Origin: Candidatus Colimorpha pelethequi
GTDB lineage: Bacteria > Bacteroidota > Bacteroidia > Bacteroidales > P3
Assembly: GCA_018064245.1 (NCBI GenBank)
Contig: JAGHVO010000030.1
Coordinates: 1 to 64,000, forward strand
Direction: 5' to 3'
DNA: 64,000 nucleotides
Position numbers and translations under genes: made by a program. Shown in pieces: positions 35,636 through 45,921 of the stretch (the stretch's first letter is position 1; each line of letters begins with the position of its first letter). The notes under the pieces were generated by a model that was not told the DNA's origin, did no database searches, and saw only the letters and a list, made by a program, of their open reading frames with translations.

Positions 35636-37102
35636 TTATTTCAATTCCCAAGTGGCACCATCTTTGCCGTCCTTTACGGAAATGCCAACGGCGGCGAGAT
35701 TGTCGCGAATCTTGTCGCTCGTAGCCCAATCCTTGTTGGCCTTGGCTGTAGCTCTCACTTCGAGAATCATCTGCATCAAACCGTCGATAAGAGCGGTGTT
35801 GTCGGTGGTGGATTCATTCTTCAAACCCAAAACCTCAAACAAGAACACGTCGAAAAGACCCTTCAGCTCGTCGATGTCGGCCTGCGTGAGCGTAGCTTTG
35901 TGGTCGTTGACGGTGTTGATGAGCTTGGCGATGTCAAAGAAATGACTGATTACGATAGGCGTGTTGAGGTCGTCGTTCATAGCATCGTAGCACTGCTGCC
36001 TAAACTCCGCAACTGAAACAGAAGAAGTCTTGGAGGCTTGCAACGATCCAAGAGTCTTATAAGCCTGCATCAAACGGGTGTAGCCCTTTTCTGCCGCCTG
36101 GAGCGCCTCGTTACTGAAATCAACGGTGCTGCGATAGTGCGCCTGAAGGATGAAGAAGCGGATAGTCATTGGGCTGTAGGCCTGCTGCAAGAGTTTGTGG
36201 CTGCCCGTGAAGAATTCGTCGAGGGTGATGAAATTACCTAACGACTTGCCCATTTTCTGGCCATTGATGGTAATCATGTTGTTGTGCATCCAGTATTTGC
36301 AAGGACCATGACCGCAAACGGCAGTCTGCTGGGCGATCTCGCTTTCGTGGTGCGGGAAGATAAGGTCCATTCCGCCACCGTGGATGTCGAAAGTCTCGCC
36401 GAGATACTTGGTACCCATAGCGGTACACTCAGTGTGCCAACCAGGAAAACCGACACTCCAAGGAGAGTTCCAACGCATGATATGTTCCGGAGCCGCCTTC
36501 TTCCAAAGGGCAAAATCACCCGTAAAATGCTTTTCCTCCTGACCGTCAAGTGCGCGGGTGGTAGAAAGCATCTCGTCAATCACGCGGCCACTCAAACAGC
36601 CATATTTACCAGTAGCTTCTTGGTATTTTCGAACGTCGAAATAGACACTGCCATTGCTCTCGTAGGCAAAACCGGCATCCAAAATCTTTTGCACCAGTTC
36701 AATCTGCTCAATGATATGGCCACTGGCATGAGGCTCGATGCTAGGACGCAACACATTGAGGGCATCCATAGCGGTATGGTAGCGGTTGGTGTAATACTGC
36801 GCCACCTCCATAGGCTCGAGCTGTTCAAGACGAGCCTTCTTGGCGATTTTGTCCTCGCCTTCGTCGGCATCGTGCTCCAAATGTCCCACATCAGTAATGT
36901 TGCGCACATAACGCACCTTATAGCCAATGTGAGAAAGATAACGGAATACCACGTCGAAAGTGATGGCAGGACGTGCATGTCCGAGATGTCCGTCGCCATA
37001 GACTGTAGGACCGCAAACATACATGCCTACATGGTCGGGCGTGATAGGCGTAAACAATTCCTTTTGGTGAGAAAGCGTATTGTATATCAGTAAAGGTTGC
37101 AT
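35636..37102 (-). CDS. cysS: Cysteinyl-tRNA synthetase
   Basis: 488 aa class I synthetase. It has the zinc-ligand Cys in MYVCGPTVY, the HIGH-type motif [39 protein letters not shown] and the KMSKS-type KMGKSLGN. It charges tRNA-Cys. Has its own minus-strand promoter and shares the terminator with manA. Confidence 0.96.
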   Translation of the reverse strand: MQPLLIYNTLSHQKELFTPITPDHVGMYVCGPTVYGDGHLGHARPAITFDVVFRYLSHIGYKVRYVRNITDVGHLEHDADEGEDKIAKKARLEQLEPMEVAQYYTNRYHTAMDALNVLRPSIEPHASGHIIEQIELVQKILDAGFAYESNGSVYFDVRKYQEATGKYGCLSGRVIDEMLSTTRALDGQEEKHFTGDFALWKKAAPEHIMRWNSPWSVGFPGWHTECTAMGTKYLGETFDIHGGGMDLIFPHHESEIAQQTAVCGHGPCKYWMHNNMITINGQKMGKSLGNFITLDEFFTGSHKLLQQAYSPMTIRFFILQAHYRSTVDFSNEALQAAEKGYTRLMQAYKTLGSLQASKTSSVSVAEFRQQCYDAMNDDLNTPIVISHFFDIAKLINTVNDHKATLTQADIDELKGLFDVFLFEVLGLKNESTTDNTALIDGLMQMILEVRATAKANKDWATSDKIRDNLAAVGISVKDGKDGATWELK

Positions 37103-37138
37103 AATTTTGAAATTGTGGATTTCGTTGGATTAGAATTG

Positions 37139-37146
37139 CAAAAATA
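37139..37146 (-). promoter_or_regulatory. -7 box (TATTTTTG) for cysS
   Basis: CAAAAATA on plus, 37 bp upstream of the ATG at 37102. Confidence 0.5.
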
Positions 37147-37248
37147 CGAAAAATCTACGAAAGTATAAACTTTTGACCGCTCATCATTCAAAAACTTCGC
37201 GCGGCAATAGCCTTTTTCAAGCGACATCGCCATCTAAAAATCTTTTTG

Positions 37249-37256
37249 TAATTTTG
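37249..37256 (+). promoter_or_regulatory. -7 box (TAATTTTG) for the DMT transporter
   Basis: TAATTTTG, 54 bp before the ATG at 37311. Confidence 0.5.
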
Positions 37257-37310
37257 CGAAGACATTCGTCATAATACAAACGCAAATAGATAGGCTGTAT
37301 TATATTGTTT

Positions 37311-38222
37311 ATGAATATTTTGATTAGCAAAGACCAACTAATAGGCCATCTGGCGAGTTTCGGCGCCTATGCTATTTTTGGATTGAATATCATCTTTTGC
37401 AAGGATATAGCCAACGAAGGAGAGTTGACACCCATTGTGCTTTTCACCCTTCGCGCCATCTGCGCGACCGCGATGTTCTGGATTGCAGGATTTTTCACAC
37501 GCAAAGAGCATGTCCCCCCTATCGACCTGCTGAAAATGTGCGGTGCCGCCACCTTAGGACTGGTAATTCCTCAGTTAACATTCCTGACAGCCATCACCAT
37601 GACAGCTCCCATCGACCTCTCCGTAGTGCAATCCATGACTCCCATCATGACCATGTTTGTGGCCGCCATCTTCCTCAAGGAGCCCATTACCTGGAAAAAA
37701 GCCGGTGGCGTAGCATTGAGCTTTGCAGGAGTGTTATGGCTAATCTATCAGTCCAGCCATGCTGCTGTGGTACAGACTCGCCCATTGGGAATTGCACTTA
37801 CCATCCTCAACGCACTAAGTTTTGCGCTCTATTTAGGTATATGTCGACCCATTATCTCACGCTACAGCGTAATAACTCTCATGAAATGGATGTTCCTCTT
37901 CTCGATTGTTGTCTCTTTACCCTTCTCGTGGAAAGGATTGCTGACGATGAACTATGCCGACGTGCCGGCCGACGTGTGGTGGGAGGTTGGCTATCTTATT
38001 GTTTTTGCCACATTTATCGCATACTTTCTCATTCCAATCGGACAGCAACGCATACGTCCCACTTTGGTGAGCATGTATGGTTACCTCCAACCCATCATAG
38101 CAGCCATTGTAAGCATCTGTCTGGGCATGGACAAACTGACTTGGATGAAAGTCGTGGCGGCATTATGCGTCTTTGCCGGTGTCGCCATCGTGAACAAAAG
38201 TCGCGCCAAGCAGGAAGGATAA
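37311..38222 (+). CDS. DMT-superfamily (EamA) transporter
   Basis: 303 aa from the ATG at 37311; a TTG two codons upstream is less likely. Ten hydrophobic helices in two EamA repeats are visible: first half up to WLIYQSSH, second from PLGIALTILNALSFALYLGI. The end is a short positive tail (NKSRAKQEG). It exports or imports a small metabolite; the substrate cannot be read from sequence. Confidence 0.88.
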   Translation: MNILISKDQLIGHLASFGAYAIFGLNIIFCKDIANEGELTPIVLFTLRAICATAMFWIAGFFTRKEHVPPIDLLKMCGAATLGLVIPQLTFLTAITMTAPIDLSVVQSMTPIMTMFVAAIFLKEPITWKKAGGVALSFAGVLWLIYQSSHAAVVQTRPLGIALTILNALSFALYLGICRPIISRYSVITLMKWMFLFSIVVSLPFSWKGLLTMNYADVPADVWWEVGYLIVFATFIAYFLIPIGQQRIRPTLVSMYGYLQPIIAAIVSICLGMDKLTWMKVVAALCVFAGVAIVNKSRAKQEG

Positions 38223-38329
38223 ACCACCAATGGCCACAAATTATTTTGCTTTGTGACATTGTTTTTAATCATCATTATACCTTGAATCTAGGCTAATAAG
38301 ATGTATTACAATATATAAAATTGAAAAAT

Positions 38330-38360
38330 TTTGTCAAATGGAATAATTTTTGTATCTTTG
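38330..38360 (+). promoter_or_regulatory. Promoter of ackA (-33 TTTG, 19 nt, -7 TATCTTTG)
   Basis: TTTG at 38330-38333 and TATCTTTG at 38353-38360, a near-ideal Bacteroidota promoter. The 5' UTR is about 90 nt. Confidence 0.75.
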
Positions 38361-38456
38361 AAAATTGAACAAGAACGGAGTCGCTTGTTAAAAATATTTC
38401 GTTCACAGCATATAACGATTCAAAAGACAAACAAATAATAAAAAAATAAATACAAT

Positions 38457-39665
38457 ATGAAGATTTTAGTCTTAAATTGCGGAAGTTCTTCCATCAAGTA
38501 TCAATTGATTGACATGGACAACAATGCCGAAGTAATGGCAAAAGGTCTGTTGGAACGTATCGGCTTGGAAATGGGAGAATTCACCCACAAATATCATGGC
38601 GAGAAGCACTACGAGCAAATTCCCATTCCCGACCATACGGCAGGTATCAAAATGGTGCTCAAAGCCCTTACCGACGAGAAAATGGGTGTCATCAAAGACC
38701 TCAAGGAAATCGGAGCGGTCGGCAACCGTGTTGCCCATGGTGGTGAAGTCTTCACCGAAAGTTGCCTCGTGAACGACGACGTCATCGAGAAAATCAAGTC
38801 ACTCACCGACCTCGCGCCGCTCCACACTCCAGGAAACCTCGCCGGCATCTATGCAATGCGCGAAGTATTGCCCAACGTGCCTCAAGTGGTAGTATTTGAT
38901 ACTTCCTTCCACGCCACAATGCCCGCCAAGAGTTATCTCACCGGCCTGCCTTACGAATATTATGAGAAATACCGCATCCGCAACTACGGCTTCCACGGCA
39001 CCAGCCACAAATTCGTCGCAGAAAAGGCCGCTAAAATGATTGGCAAAGACTGGAACGATCTCAAAATCGTCAGCTGCCACTTGGGAAGCGGCGCTTCCAT
39101 CTGCGCCATCGACCACGGCAAATCGTTCGACACCACAATGGGCATGACTCCCCTTTCGGGCTTGATTATGGGCAGCCGTCCCGGCGACGTTGACCCCGGC
39201 ATCATCCAGTTCGTCATCGAGAAAGAACTTGCAGCCGGCAAGCAGATGAAAGACATCGTAAAGATGCTCAACAAGCAATGCGGCCTCGTTGGCATCAGCG
39301 GCGGCAAGCAGGATATGCGTGACATCCGCGCAGGACGCGACGCCGGCGACGAACGTTGCACCTACGCTTTCGACATGTTCGCACAACGCGTAAAACGCTA
39401 CATTGGCGGTTTTATCGCTGAAATGGGAGGTTGCGATCTGTTGCTCTTCACGGGCGGCATTGGCGAGAACGCATGGTTTATGCGTCACCCCATCCTCGAA
39501 AACATGGAATGCCTCGGCATCAAGGTTGACATGGAACTCAACGACAAAATCATGGGCGAAGACTGCATCATCAGTACTCCCGACTCCAAGATTGCTACCG
39601 TTGTGGTTACCACCGACGAGGAATTCGTTATCGCAAGCGACACCTACCGACTGGTTACCAAATAA
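38457..39665 (+). CDS. ackA: Acetate kinase
   Basis: 402 aa. It has the ASKHA start LVLNCGSSSIKYQLID, the acetate kinase signature NYGFHGTSHKFVAEKAA, HLGSGASICAIDHGKSFDTTMGMTPLSGLIMG and FTGGIGENAW. It makes ATP and acetate from acetyl phosphate. The usual partner pta is not in this window; the gene is alone with its own promoter and terminator. Confidence 0.96.
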   Translation: MKILVLNCGSSSIKYQLIDMDNNAEVMAKGLLERIGLEMGEFTHKYHGEKHYEQIPIPDHTAGIKMVLKALTDEKMGVIKDLKEIGAVGNRVAHGGEVFTESCLVNDDVIEKIKSLTDLAPLHTPGNLAGIYAMREVLPNVPQVVVFDTSFHATMPAKSYLTGLPYEYYEKYRIRNYGFHGTSHKFVAEKAAKMIGKDWNDLKIVSCHLGSGASICAIDHGKSFDTTMGMTPLSGLIMGSRPGDVDPGIIQFVIEKELAAGKQMKDIVKMLNKQCGLVGISGGKQDMRDIRAGRDAGDERCTYAFDMFAQRVKRYIGGFIAEMGGCDLLLFTGGIGENAWFMRHPILENMECLGIKVDMELNDKIMGEDCIISTPDSKIATVVVTTDEEFVIASDTYRLVTK

Positions 39666-39683
39666 CCAATATCACCATACAAA

Positions 39684-39712
39684 AAGAGCGGAAGCCCCAA
39701 GTTTCCGCTCTT
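39684..39712 (+). terminator. Rho-independent terminator after ackA
   Basis: AAGAGCGGAA/TTCCGCTCTT stem followed by TTTTGTTTTA. Confidence 0.85.
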
Positions 39713-39888
39713 TTGTTTTACATAAGTGACTGGTGATTCGAATTCAGTGACTTTTGTTGGATAGTGTATGGAGAATTGGGATTGGTGGATAAAATTCAAA
39801 GCTCAATCAGCATAAAAATCAATGCCTGCAACTTAAATCTTTTCTAATTAGGACAATAGCAACAGCCAATCTTCGTTTATATTAGACT

Positions 39889-41544
39889 ATGAAAAGAATT
39901 CTGATATATTGTTTCATCGTTTTGGTCGCTTCGGCATGTTCCAGCACATCCAAAAGCGCATCGGAAAAACGAGCCAATACCTACATCAACGAAGAGCAAC
40001 TACTTCTTGACGCCGAAATGCTCGAAGCCAAAACCCTTCAGGAAAACGGCAAGAAGTTCGAGGCGATGAAACGCTATGACGCTCTCATAAAAAAAGCCCC
40101 CCAATACGCACCCGCCTACTACGAGATGAGTGGCGTACTGCTCGGCATCGGAATGAACGACAGCGCACAGGCTTGCGCCGAAAAAGCCGCAAAACTGAAC
40201 GAGCACAACGAATGGTATCTGATGCGCCTTGCGCAAGTTTACGAAGCGCAGCGCGACGGGAAATCGCAGGCTCAAGTGTGGGAGAAACTGGTAAAGCAAC
40301 ACCCCGACAAGATTGAATATTACTATCAACTCTCCGATGCCTACATCCTCGCCAACGACATTCCCTCCGCCATTGAGGTCTTGGACCGACTGGAAAAGCG
40401 TATCGGCATTCAAGAAGCCACCTCACTGCAAAAACAACGCTTGTGGGCAGCCTTAGGCAAGGCAGACCAAGCCAAGAAAGAGATAGAACGCCTTGCGGAG
40501 ACCATTCCCCAAGAACAAAAATACAACGCCATCCTCGCCGAAATGTGCATGAAAGAGCACAACTACAAGCAAGCCAAGCAATACTACGACAATATCCTTA
40601 AATATCACCCCAACGACGAATACATCTACTTCTCGCTGGCGGAATACTACAAACAGACTGGCGACAACAAAAACGCTTTCGAATCACTCAAGACAGGATT
40701 GCAGCAGTCCACAATGGAATGTCGCAGCAAACTCCAAATTCTTGCCGCCTCCTACTCCACCGAAGAATTCTACCATAGCAAGTCAAAAGAGGCCTTTGAA
40801 CTGATGGACATCGTCATGCAGACTTGTGATGGAGACCCCGCAGCCGCATTGTTCTACGGCGACGTGCTGATGCGTCAGGAAAAATACAAAGAGGCCGTCG
40901 AACAGTTCCGCATCCACCTTGCCACCGATAGCAGCGAATATGAAGTGTGGGAAGCGTTGCTGGTATGCGAAAATTCAGCCGAAGGCATGGCAAAAGAGAC
41001 CCAACGTGACGCCCAAAGAGCCGCAGAGCTCTTCCCACTGCACCCACTACCACACTATCTGCAAGGATTCTACGCTTACGAAGACAAAAACTTTGCGCAA
41101 GCCATCACTTTTCTGGAGCAATGCGAACAACTCGGATTTACGAACGGCTATCTTGAAGGAGAGACCATGTCGCTTTTGGCAGAATGTCACTACCGTCTGG
41201 CTGAGTACGAGCAAGCCTGGAACTATTTCGAAAAATGTCTCCAACTCGACGGCAAGGACTACTACAATATGAACAACTATGCCTACTACCTCGCACAGCA
41301 ACAAGAGCGACTGGACTATGCCGAGAGTCTTTCTCGCAAAACCATAGAGCACGACCCAAACAACGACACCTTCCTCGACACCTACGCATGGGTGTTGCAC
41401 CAGTTGGGGCGCGACTGCGAAGCCTTGGAATACATCAAAAAAGCCGTCAAAATCGAGCAAAGCACCCCAAAAGATGCCGAAGACTCCAACAATACACTCT
41501 CCGATCATTTGAATATCATACAACAAGGGTGTCAAAACCACTAA
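39889..41544 (+). CDS. TPR-repeat lipoprotein
   Basis: 551 aa. MKRILIYCFIVLVASAC is a lipoprotein signal with Cys17. The rest is a long array of TPR helices (for example PAYYEMSGVLLGIGMNDSAQACAEKAAKLN and DDYYNMNNYAYYLAQQQERLDYAESL-type repeats through residue ~530). Such lipoproteins sit in the periplasm or on the outer membrane and scaffold complexes. It is 17 bp before a DUF4292 lipoprotein gene; the pair is common in Bacteroidota and suggests an envelope role. Confidence 0.85.
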   Translation: MKRILIYCFIVLVASACSSTSKSASEKRANTYINEEQLLLDAEMLEAKTLQENGKKFEAMKRYDALIKKAPQYAPAYYEMSGVLLGIGMNDSAQACAEKAAKLNEHNEWYLMRLAQVYEAQRDGKSQAQVWEKLVKQHPDKIEYYYQLSDAYILANDIPSAIEVLDRLEKRIGIQEATSLQKQRLWAALGKADQAKKEIERLAETIPQEQKYNAILAEMCMKEHNYKQAKQYYDNILKYHPNDEYIYFSLAEYYKQTGDNKNAFESLKTGLQQSTMECRSKLQILAASYSTEEFYHSKSKEAFELMDIVMQTCDGDPAAALFYGDVLMRQEKYKEAVEQFRIHLATDSSEYEVWEALLVCENSAEGMAKETQRDAQRAAELFPLHPLPHYLQGFYAYEDKNFAQAITFLEQCEQLGFTNGYLEGETMSLLAECHYRLAEYEQAWNYFEKCLQLDGKDYYNMNNYAYYLAQQQERLDYAESLSRKTIEHDPNNDTFLDTYAWVLHQLGRDCEALEYIKKAVKIEQSTPKDAEDSNNTLSDHLNIIQQGCQNH

Positions 41545-41561
41545 CAAACAATCGCAAATCC

Positions 41562-42143
41562 ATGTCAAGACGAATCTTTATCCCACTGATATGCATCGTT
41601 CTGCTGGTAGCAGGATGTAAAAGTCATTCCAAGATAACGAAACCCGCAACGCCACCCGTAACGCAAGAACAGCAGCAAGGGCAACCCCGCCAGCAAGAGC
41701 CACAGAAGCCTGTGGAGGAGCCAAAGCCAAACTGTCCATTTGAATATCTCAGCGGCAACTTCAACTGCGAAGTGGCGGGATTCAACGTTAAGGGACAGTT
41801 GCGTATGCAGTGCGACAGCGTGATATGGGTTACCGGCACCAAAATCATTGAACTGGGGCGCGCCAAATGCACTCCCGACTCAGTGTTTGTATATGTGAAA
41901 CTGCGCAACATCTATTTCAAAGGCACTTATGCCGACATCAAAAAAAAGACAGGCTACGAAACCGATTTCGCCACCTTGCAGCAAATGGTATGCGACGCCT
42001 ACCTATCTGAGAAAAAACAACTTGCGTTAACCATCAAAAGCAGGGTCTATAACGGACGCATATCAGCAGCATTCAACAAACTGGACACCAGCCAAAAGTT
42101 GACCTTTCCCATCGCCATTCCATCCAACGCCAAACCATTATAA
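41562..42143 (+). CDS. DUF4292-family lipoprotein
   Basis: 193 aa from the ATG at 41562; the much longer in-frame extension back to 41235 is an antiparallel artefact inside the TPR gene. MSRRIFIPLICIVLLVAGC is a lipoprotein signal. A Pro/Gln-rich linker follows. The mature domain (FNCEVAGFNVKGQLRMQCDSVIWVTGTKIIELGRAKCTPDSVFVYVKLRNIYF) fits DUF4292, a LolA/LolB-like fold. Likely translationally linked to the neighbours. Confidence 0.8.
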   Translation: MSRRIFIPLICIVLLVAGCKSHSKITKPATPPVTQEQQQGQPRQQEPQKPVEEPKPNCPFEYLSGNFNCEVAGFNVKGQLRMQCDSVIWVTGTKIIELGRAKCTPDSVFVYVKLRNIYFKGTYADIKKKTGYETDFATLQQMVCDAYLSEKKQLALTIKSRVYNGRISAAFNKLDTSQKLTFPIAIPSNAKPL

Positions 42144-42149
42144 TACGCC

Positions 42150-42908
42150 ATGAAAACCTTGTACAAATGCCTCTTGGGAGTCATCCTCATTATGGCACAG
42201 CAAAGCTGGGCGCAATCGCCTATAAAAGACAGTGCCGCAATCATTGTGGACAAGTACCTTGACATGATAAATTACAACGGCATTCGCAGCGACAGCATCC
42301 TATATATCGAGACAACCATCGTAATCGACAATCAGTTGGAAGACACACTTGTCATGAAAAGGTGGTTCTTTCCGAAAGGCAACAGCAGAATAGAATTCTG
42401 GCAATCTGGCAAACGACAGACCTGTTTTCACAGCAACGACGACAAAATCTTTCGCAAATACGATACCATCGCACACGCCTGGACGTCGGAAACGAAAGAC
42501 ACCTACCACGCCGAATGCGACCGATACAACTACTACGGTCCCTTGTACAAGTGGGAAATCAGCGGTGTAGAACTGATTTACAGAGGAGTATCCTCTTTCG
42601 AAGGCTCCCCTATTTATGTAATCCACGTTGAATGTCCCGAACACTACGACCGCAACTATTTCTTTGAACAGAACTCTGGAGTGCTATTCTTTGTGCAGGA
42701 ATTTCCCACCATCGAAGGCAAACCCATGACCAAATACGACAGCCAAGTTGATTGGCGCGCCATACACGAATACAAACCCTTCGGAGAATCCCTGCTACCT
42801 TCGGTAGAAAGCTACCAATACCATGGAGTTATTTCCATATTGAGACATACCTATAAATATGTCGCGTACAACAAAGACATCTTCGAAAAAGACTATCCAA
42901 AGTTTTAG
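42150..42908 (+). CDS. Exported hypothetical protein in the envelope cluster
   Basis: 252 aa with a signal peptide (MKTLYKCLLGVILIMAQQSWAQ). The mature part has a LolA-like beta character (SILYIETTIVIDNQLEDTLVMKRWFFPKGNSRIEFWQSGKRQTCF). No catalytic motif. It starts 6 bp after the DUF4292 stop, so it is co-transcribed and probably acts in the same envelope pathway. Family not recognised with certainty. Confidence 0.7.
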   Translation: MKTLYKCLLGVILIMAQQSWAQSPIKDSAAIIVDKYLDMINYNGIRSDSILYIETTIVIDNQLEDTLVMKRWFFPKGNSRIEFWQSGKRQTCFHSNDDKIFRKYDTIAHAWTSETKDTYHAECDRYNYYGPLYKWEISGVELIYRGVSSFEGSPIYVIHVECPEHYDRNYFFEQNSGVLFFVQEFPTIEGKPMTKYDSQVDWRAIHEYKPFGESLLPSVESYQYHGVISILRHTYKYVAYNKDIFEKDYPKF

Positions 42909-42946
42909 TTTACCTCACACAAAATCTTTCCTATTTTCTTTTGCCA

Positions 42947-43393
42947 ATGTCCATCTTCGACAATCCAGACGAATACTATATGCAGCAAGCCCTTCGAGAG
43001 GCGAAGGCGGCCTATGAGGAAGGAGAAATCCCCATTGGTGCCGTAATCGTGAGCAACGACACCATCATCGCCCGCACCCACAACCTCACGGAACGACTCA
43101 ACGACGTGACCGCCCATGCAGAGATGCTTGCCTTCACAGCCGCCGCCGAAATGCTCGGCGCCAAGTATCTCACAGGGTGCACGCTATATGTCACTTTAGA
43201 GCCCTGCGTAATGTGTGCCGGCGCCGCGGGATGGAGTCAGATAAGCCGCATCGTCTATGGCGCTTCCGACCCAAAACGCGGTTTCGAACGTCTCGGACAC
43301 GATATGCTGCACCCCAAAACCATCGTCGAGAAAGGCGTGCTGGAAACAGAATGCGCCGAATTGGTAAAGAAATTCTTCAAAGACAAAAGATAA
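42947..43393 (+). CDS. tadA: tRNA-specific adenosine deaminase
   Basis: 148 aa from the ATG at 42947 (a TTG two codons upstream is less likely). Zinc-deaminase motifs are HAE in NDVTAHAEMLA and PCVMC in LEPCVMCAGA. SQISRIVYGASDPKRG is the tRNA-editing subfamily signature. It converts A34 to inosine in tRNA-Arg(ACG). Confidence 0.92.
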   Translation: MSIFDNPDEYYMQQALREAKAAYEEGEIPIGAVIVSNDTIIARTHNLTERLNDVTAHAEMLAFTAAAEMLGAKYLTGCTLYVTLEPCVMCAGAAGWSQISRIVYGASDPKRGFERLGHDMLHPKTIVEKGVLETECAELVKKFFKDKR

Positions 43394-43450
43394 CATCACA
43401 CTTAAACCACTAATACACACTTCATTTAAAATTCCAAATTCTTAAATAAT

Positions 43451-44341
43451 ATGAAACCTACTTTACTTGTTTTGGCTGCCGGCATGGGCAGTCGCTATGG
43501 TGGACTCAAGCAGATGGACGGCGTAGGTCCCAATGGTGAAATCATCATGGACTACTCCATCACCGACGCCATCCGCGCCGGATTCGGCAAGGTCGTCTTC
43601 GTAATCCGCCACAGTTTTGAGAACGAATTCAAGGCAAAAATCAACGCCGAGCATTTCCACAACCAAATTGAGGTAGAATATGTATTTCAGGAGCTTGACT
43701 ATCTTCCCGTAGGATTTACCGTTCCCGAAGGCCGCGAAAAACCCTGGGGCACCAACCATGCCATTCTCATGGCTAAGGACGTCATCCAAGAACCATTCGC
43801 AATCATCAACGCCGACGACTTCTACGGCCGCGACGCATTCCAAGTAATGGCAGACTACCTCAAGACCCTCGGCGACACCAAAGGTCAATACTGCATGGTA
43901 GGCTACAAACTTGAAAATACACTCTCCGAAAACGGCACCGTATCGCGCGGCGTTTGCGAGACCAACGCCGAAGGTCTGCTCGTAGGAATGACCGAACGCA
44001 CTTCCATCGGACGCACCTCCAACGGAATTGAATACAAGGACGCTGACGGCAGCATGCATCCCCTATCGGCCGACGCCACCGTTTCCATGAACCTCTTCGG
44101 CTTCACGCCCGACTATTTTGGCGAAAGCGAAAAGCTCTTCGTGGACTTTCTAAAAGAGCACGGCACCGAGATGAAATCGGAATACTACATTCCTTTCGCC
44201 GTCAACACATTCATCAACAGCGGCTACGCCACCATGAGAGTTTTGAGGACCTCCGCACAGTGGTTTGGCGTCACCTACAAGGAAGACCGTCCCATGGTAG
44301 TAGAACGTCTCAAGAAACTCCACGACCAAGGTGTTTACTAA
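43451..44341 (+). CDS. Sugar-phosphate nucleotidyltransferase-like protein
   Basis: 296 aa. It has the nucleotidyltransferase start LLVLAAGMGSRYGGLKQMDGVGPNGE, with the GxGxR nucleotide loop, and INADDFYGRDAF for the metal-binding Asp. It resembles the NTP_transferase family that makes NDP-sugars; the exact sugar is unknown. Overlaps the next gene by 11 bp. Confidence 0.85.
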   Translation: MKPTLLVLAAGMGSRYGGLKQMDGVGPNGEIIMDYSITDAIRAGFGKVVFVIRHSFENEFKAKINAEHFHNQIEVEYVFQELDYLPVGFTVPEGREKPWGTNHAILMAKDVIQEPFAIINADDFYGRDAFQVMADYLKTLGDTKGQYCMVGYKLENTLSENGTVSRGVCETNAEGLLVGMTERTSIGRTSNGIEYKDADGSMHPLSADATVSMNLFGFTPDYFGESEKLFVDFLKEHGTEMKSEYYIPFAVNTFINSGYATMRVLRTSAQWFGVTYKEDRPMVVERLKKLHDQGVY

Positions 44342-45533
44342 TCTCGAATCTTTCTGGGATTTCGTCCGTCAACATCAAACCGACGACCCCATAAAACTCT
44401 TGTTGCAACAAAGCAAATATCCCAATGTGGATATGCGTCTTGTCGCGCAACAAATAGAAGGAAAGCGGCAAGCGTTGGCAAAATGGCCAACGCTTGCCTC
44501 GTATGAGCATGTGCTCTACCCACCAAAGCTCAACCGCGAGCAAAGTTCATCCGAATACACCGCTCGCTACAAAGCCGAGACATTCATTTTGCCCAATTGG
44601 CACGTTGCCGACCTGACAGGCGGCATGGGAGTAGACAGTATGGCATTTGCCAATGCGGCAAATTCGGTTGACTATTTTGAAGTCGACGAATCGCTATGCC
44701 AGAATATGCAGCACAACTGCGAAGCCATGAGCCTTGCCAACGTAACCTGTCACAACACCGACAGCATGGAATGGCTGCAACATAGCGACCCGCATTTCGA
44801 CCTCATTTTCATCGATCCCGCCCGACGCAACCCACAAGGCAAAAAAGTCTCCGCTTTTGAGGACTGCACACCCAATCTGCTCGACAACCTTGACTTGATA
44901 TACGCACACACCGACCGACTGCTTGTGAAGGCCTCACCCATGATTGACCTCTCGCTGGGAACGCAGCAACTGAATCACGTCGAAGACGTGCACCTGCTCG
45001 CCATAGACGGGGAGTGCAAAGAAGTGTTGTTTTTCTGCGAATCCACCCCAACAAGCGAAACAACAATTCATTGCATAGACCACCATCCCAAAACAGGCCA
45101 CACCAACACCTTTCATTTCACCCGACAGGAAGAAAGCGAAGCCAAAGTCACCTATTGCCAACAAGCGCACAAATATCTCTACGAACCCAATGCAACCTTG
45201 ATGAAAGGAGCCCCTTTCGCACTCATCAGCCAGCGATACAATTTGGATCAACTGGCCCGCAATACCCATCTGTACACTAGCGACGTACTCGTGGAACATT
45301 TTCCAGGTCGCACATTTATTATATTGGAAGAAATCCAACTCAATAAGAAAAGCGTTGCCAAGGCATTTCCAGACAAGAAAGCCCATGTAATAAGCCGCAA
45401 CTATCCCGTAAACGCCACTGAACTACAAAAACAACTCGGACTGCAAGAAGGCGGAAGCGATTTCTTGATAGCCACAACCATCGGCAACAGAAAAACAGGA
45501 CTTGTGTGCAGCAAAATAACGAACGACAATTAA
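44331..45533 (+). CDS. Class I SAM methyltransferase with THUMP-like C-terminal domain
   Basis: 400 aa. An N-terminal helical region (PIKLLLQQSKYPNVDMRLVAQQIEG) is followed by a Rossmann core with VADLTGGMGVDSMAFA (SAM motif I), FIDPARR (DPPY-like motif IV) and KASPMIDLS. The C-terminal ~100 residues fit the THUMP-like domain of this Bacteroidota family. Probably an RNA methyltransferase; target unknown. Its start overlaps the previous gene by 11 bp. Confidence 0.8.
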   Translation: MFTNLESFWDFVRQHQTDDPIKLLLQQSKYPNVDMRLVAQQIEGKRQALAKWPTLASYEHVLYPPKLNREQSSSEYTARYKAETFILPNWHVADLTGGMGVDSMAFANAANSVDYFEVDESLCQNMQHNCEAMSLANVTCHNTDSMEWLQHSDPHFDLIFIDPARRNPQGKKVSAFEDCTPNLLDNLDLIYAHTDRLLVKASPMIDLSLGTQQLNHVEDVHLLAIDGECKEVLFFCESTPTSETTIHCIDHHPKTGHTNTFHFTRQEESEAKVTYCQQAHKYLYEPNATLMKGAPFALISQRYNLDQLARNTHLYTSDVLVEHFPGRTFIILEEIQLNKKSVAKAFPDKKAHVISRNYPVNATELQKQLGLQEGGSDFLIATTIGNRKTGLVCSKITNDN

Positions 45534-45571
45534 AATTATCAACAATTTTATCAAGAAATAAACAAATAAAT

Positions 45572-45602
45572 TTTGCCATTACAAAAATATATTGTAATTT
45601 TG
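45572..45602 (+). promoter_or_regulatory. Promoter of the rplM operon (-33 TTTG, 19 nt, -7 TAATTTTG)
   Basis: TTTG at 45572-45575, 19-nt spacer, TAATTTTG at 45595-45602. Transcription would start near 45609. Confidence 0.75.
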
Positions 45603-45608
45603 CACCCT

Positions 45609-45921
45609 CATAAAATAGTGGAGAAAGGTCTGATTTACCCGTTCAAAACCTTAACCATTAAGCAACTACGAATAGCGATGGGGTCCGTCACCCAACGATA
45701 GAAGCAGTTGCAAGAGATGTAAATGACACCTTCTGATGTCATTACATATTATAGAATAGAGCGTTAGCCACGCACAATTCATCGCAGCCTTACAGGGCGA
45801 TGGACAAGCAAGGCCGACAATCAAATTGAAATCAAACGTTTTCAACGCCGATAGAAAGTCCAATTAGTTGACTTGAGGCAAGAAAACAACGGAGTTTAAT
45901 CGAACATTAGAGTAACAAAAA
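45609..45921 (+). promoter_or_regulatory. Long structured leader of rplM-rpsI, candidate r-protein autoregulatory RNA
   Basis: About 310 nt of untranslated leader without an ORF of note. It holds a long hairpin at 45717-45747 (ATGTAAATGACA/TGTCATTACAT, one bulged A), a second at 45780-45802 (CATCGC/GCGATG) and a small stem near 45680-45693. Position before L13/S9 genes suggests feedback control by L13 or S9. Confidence 0.6.
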
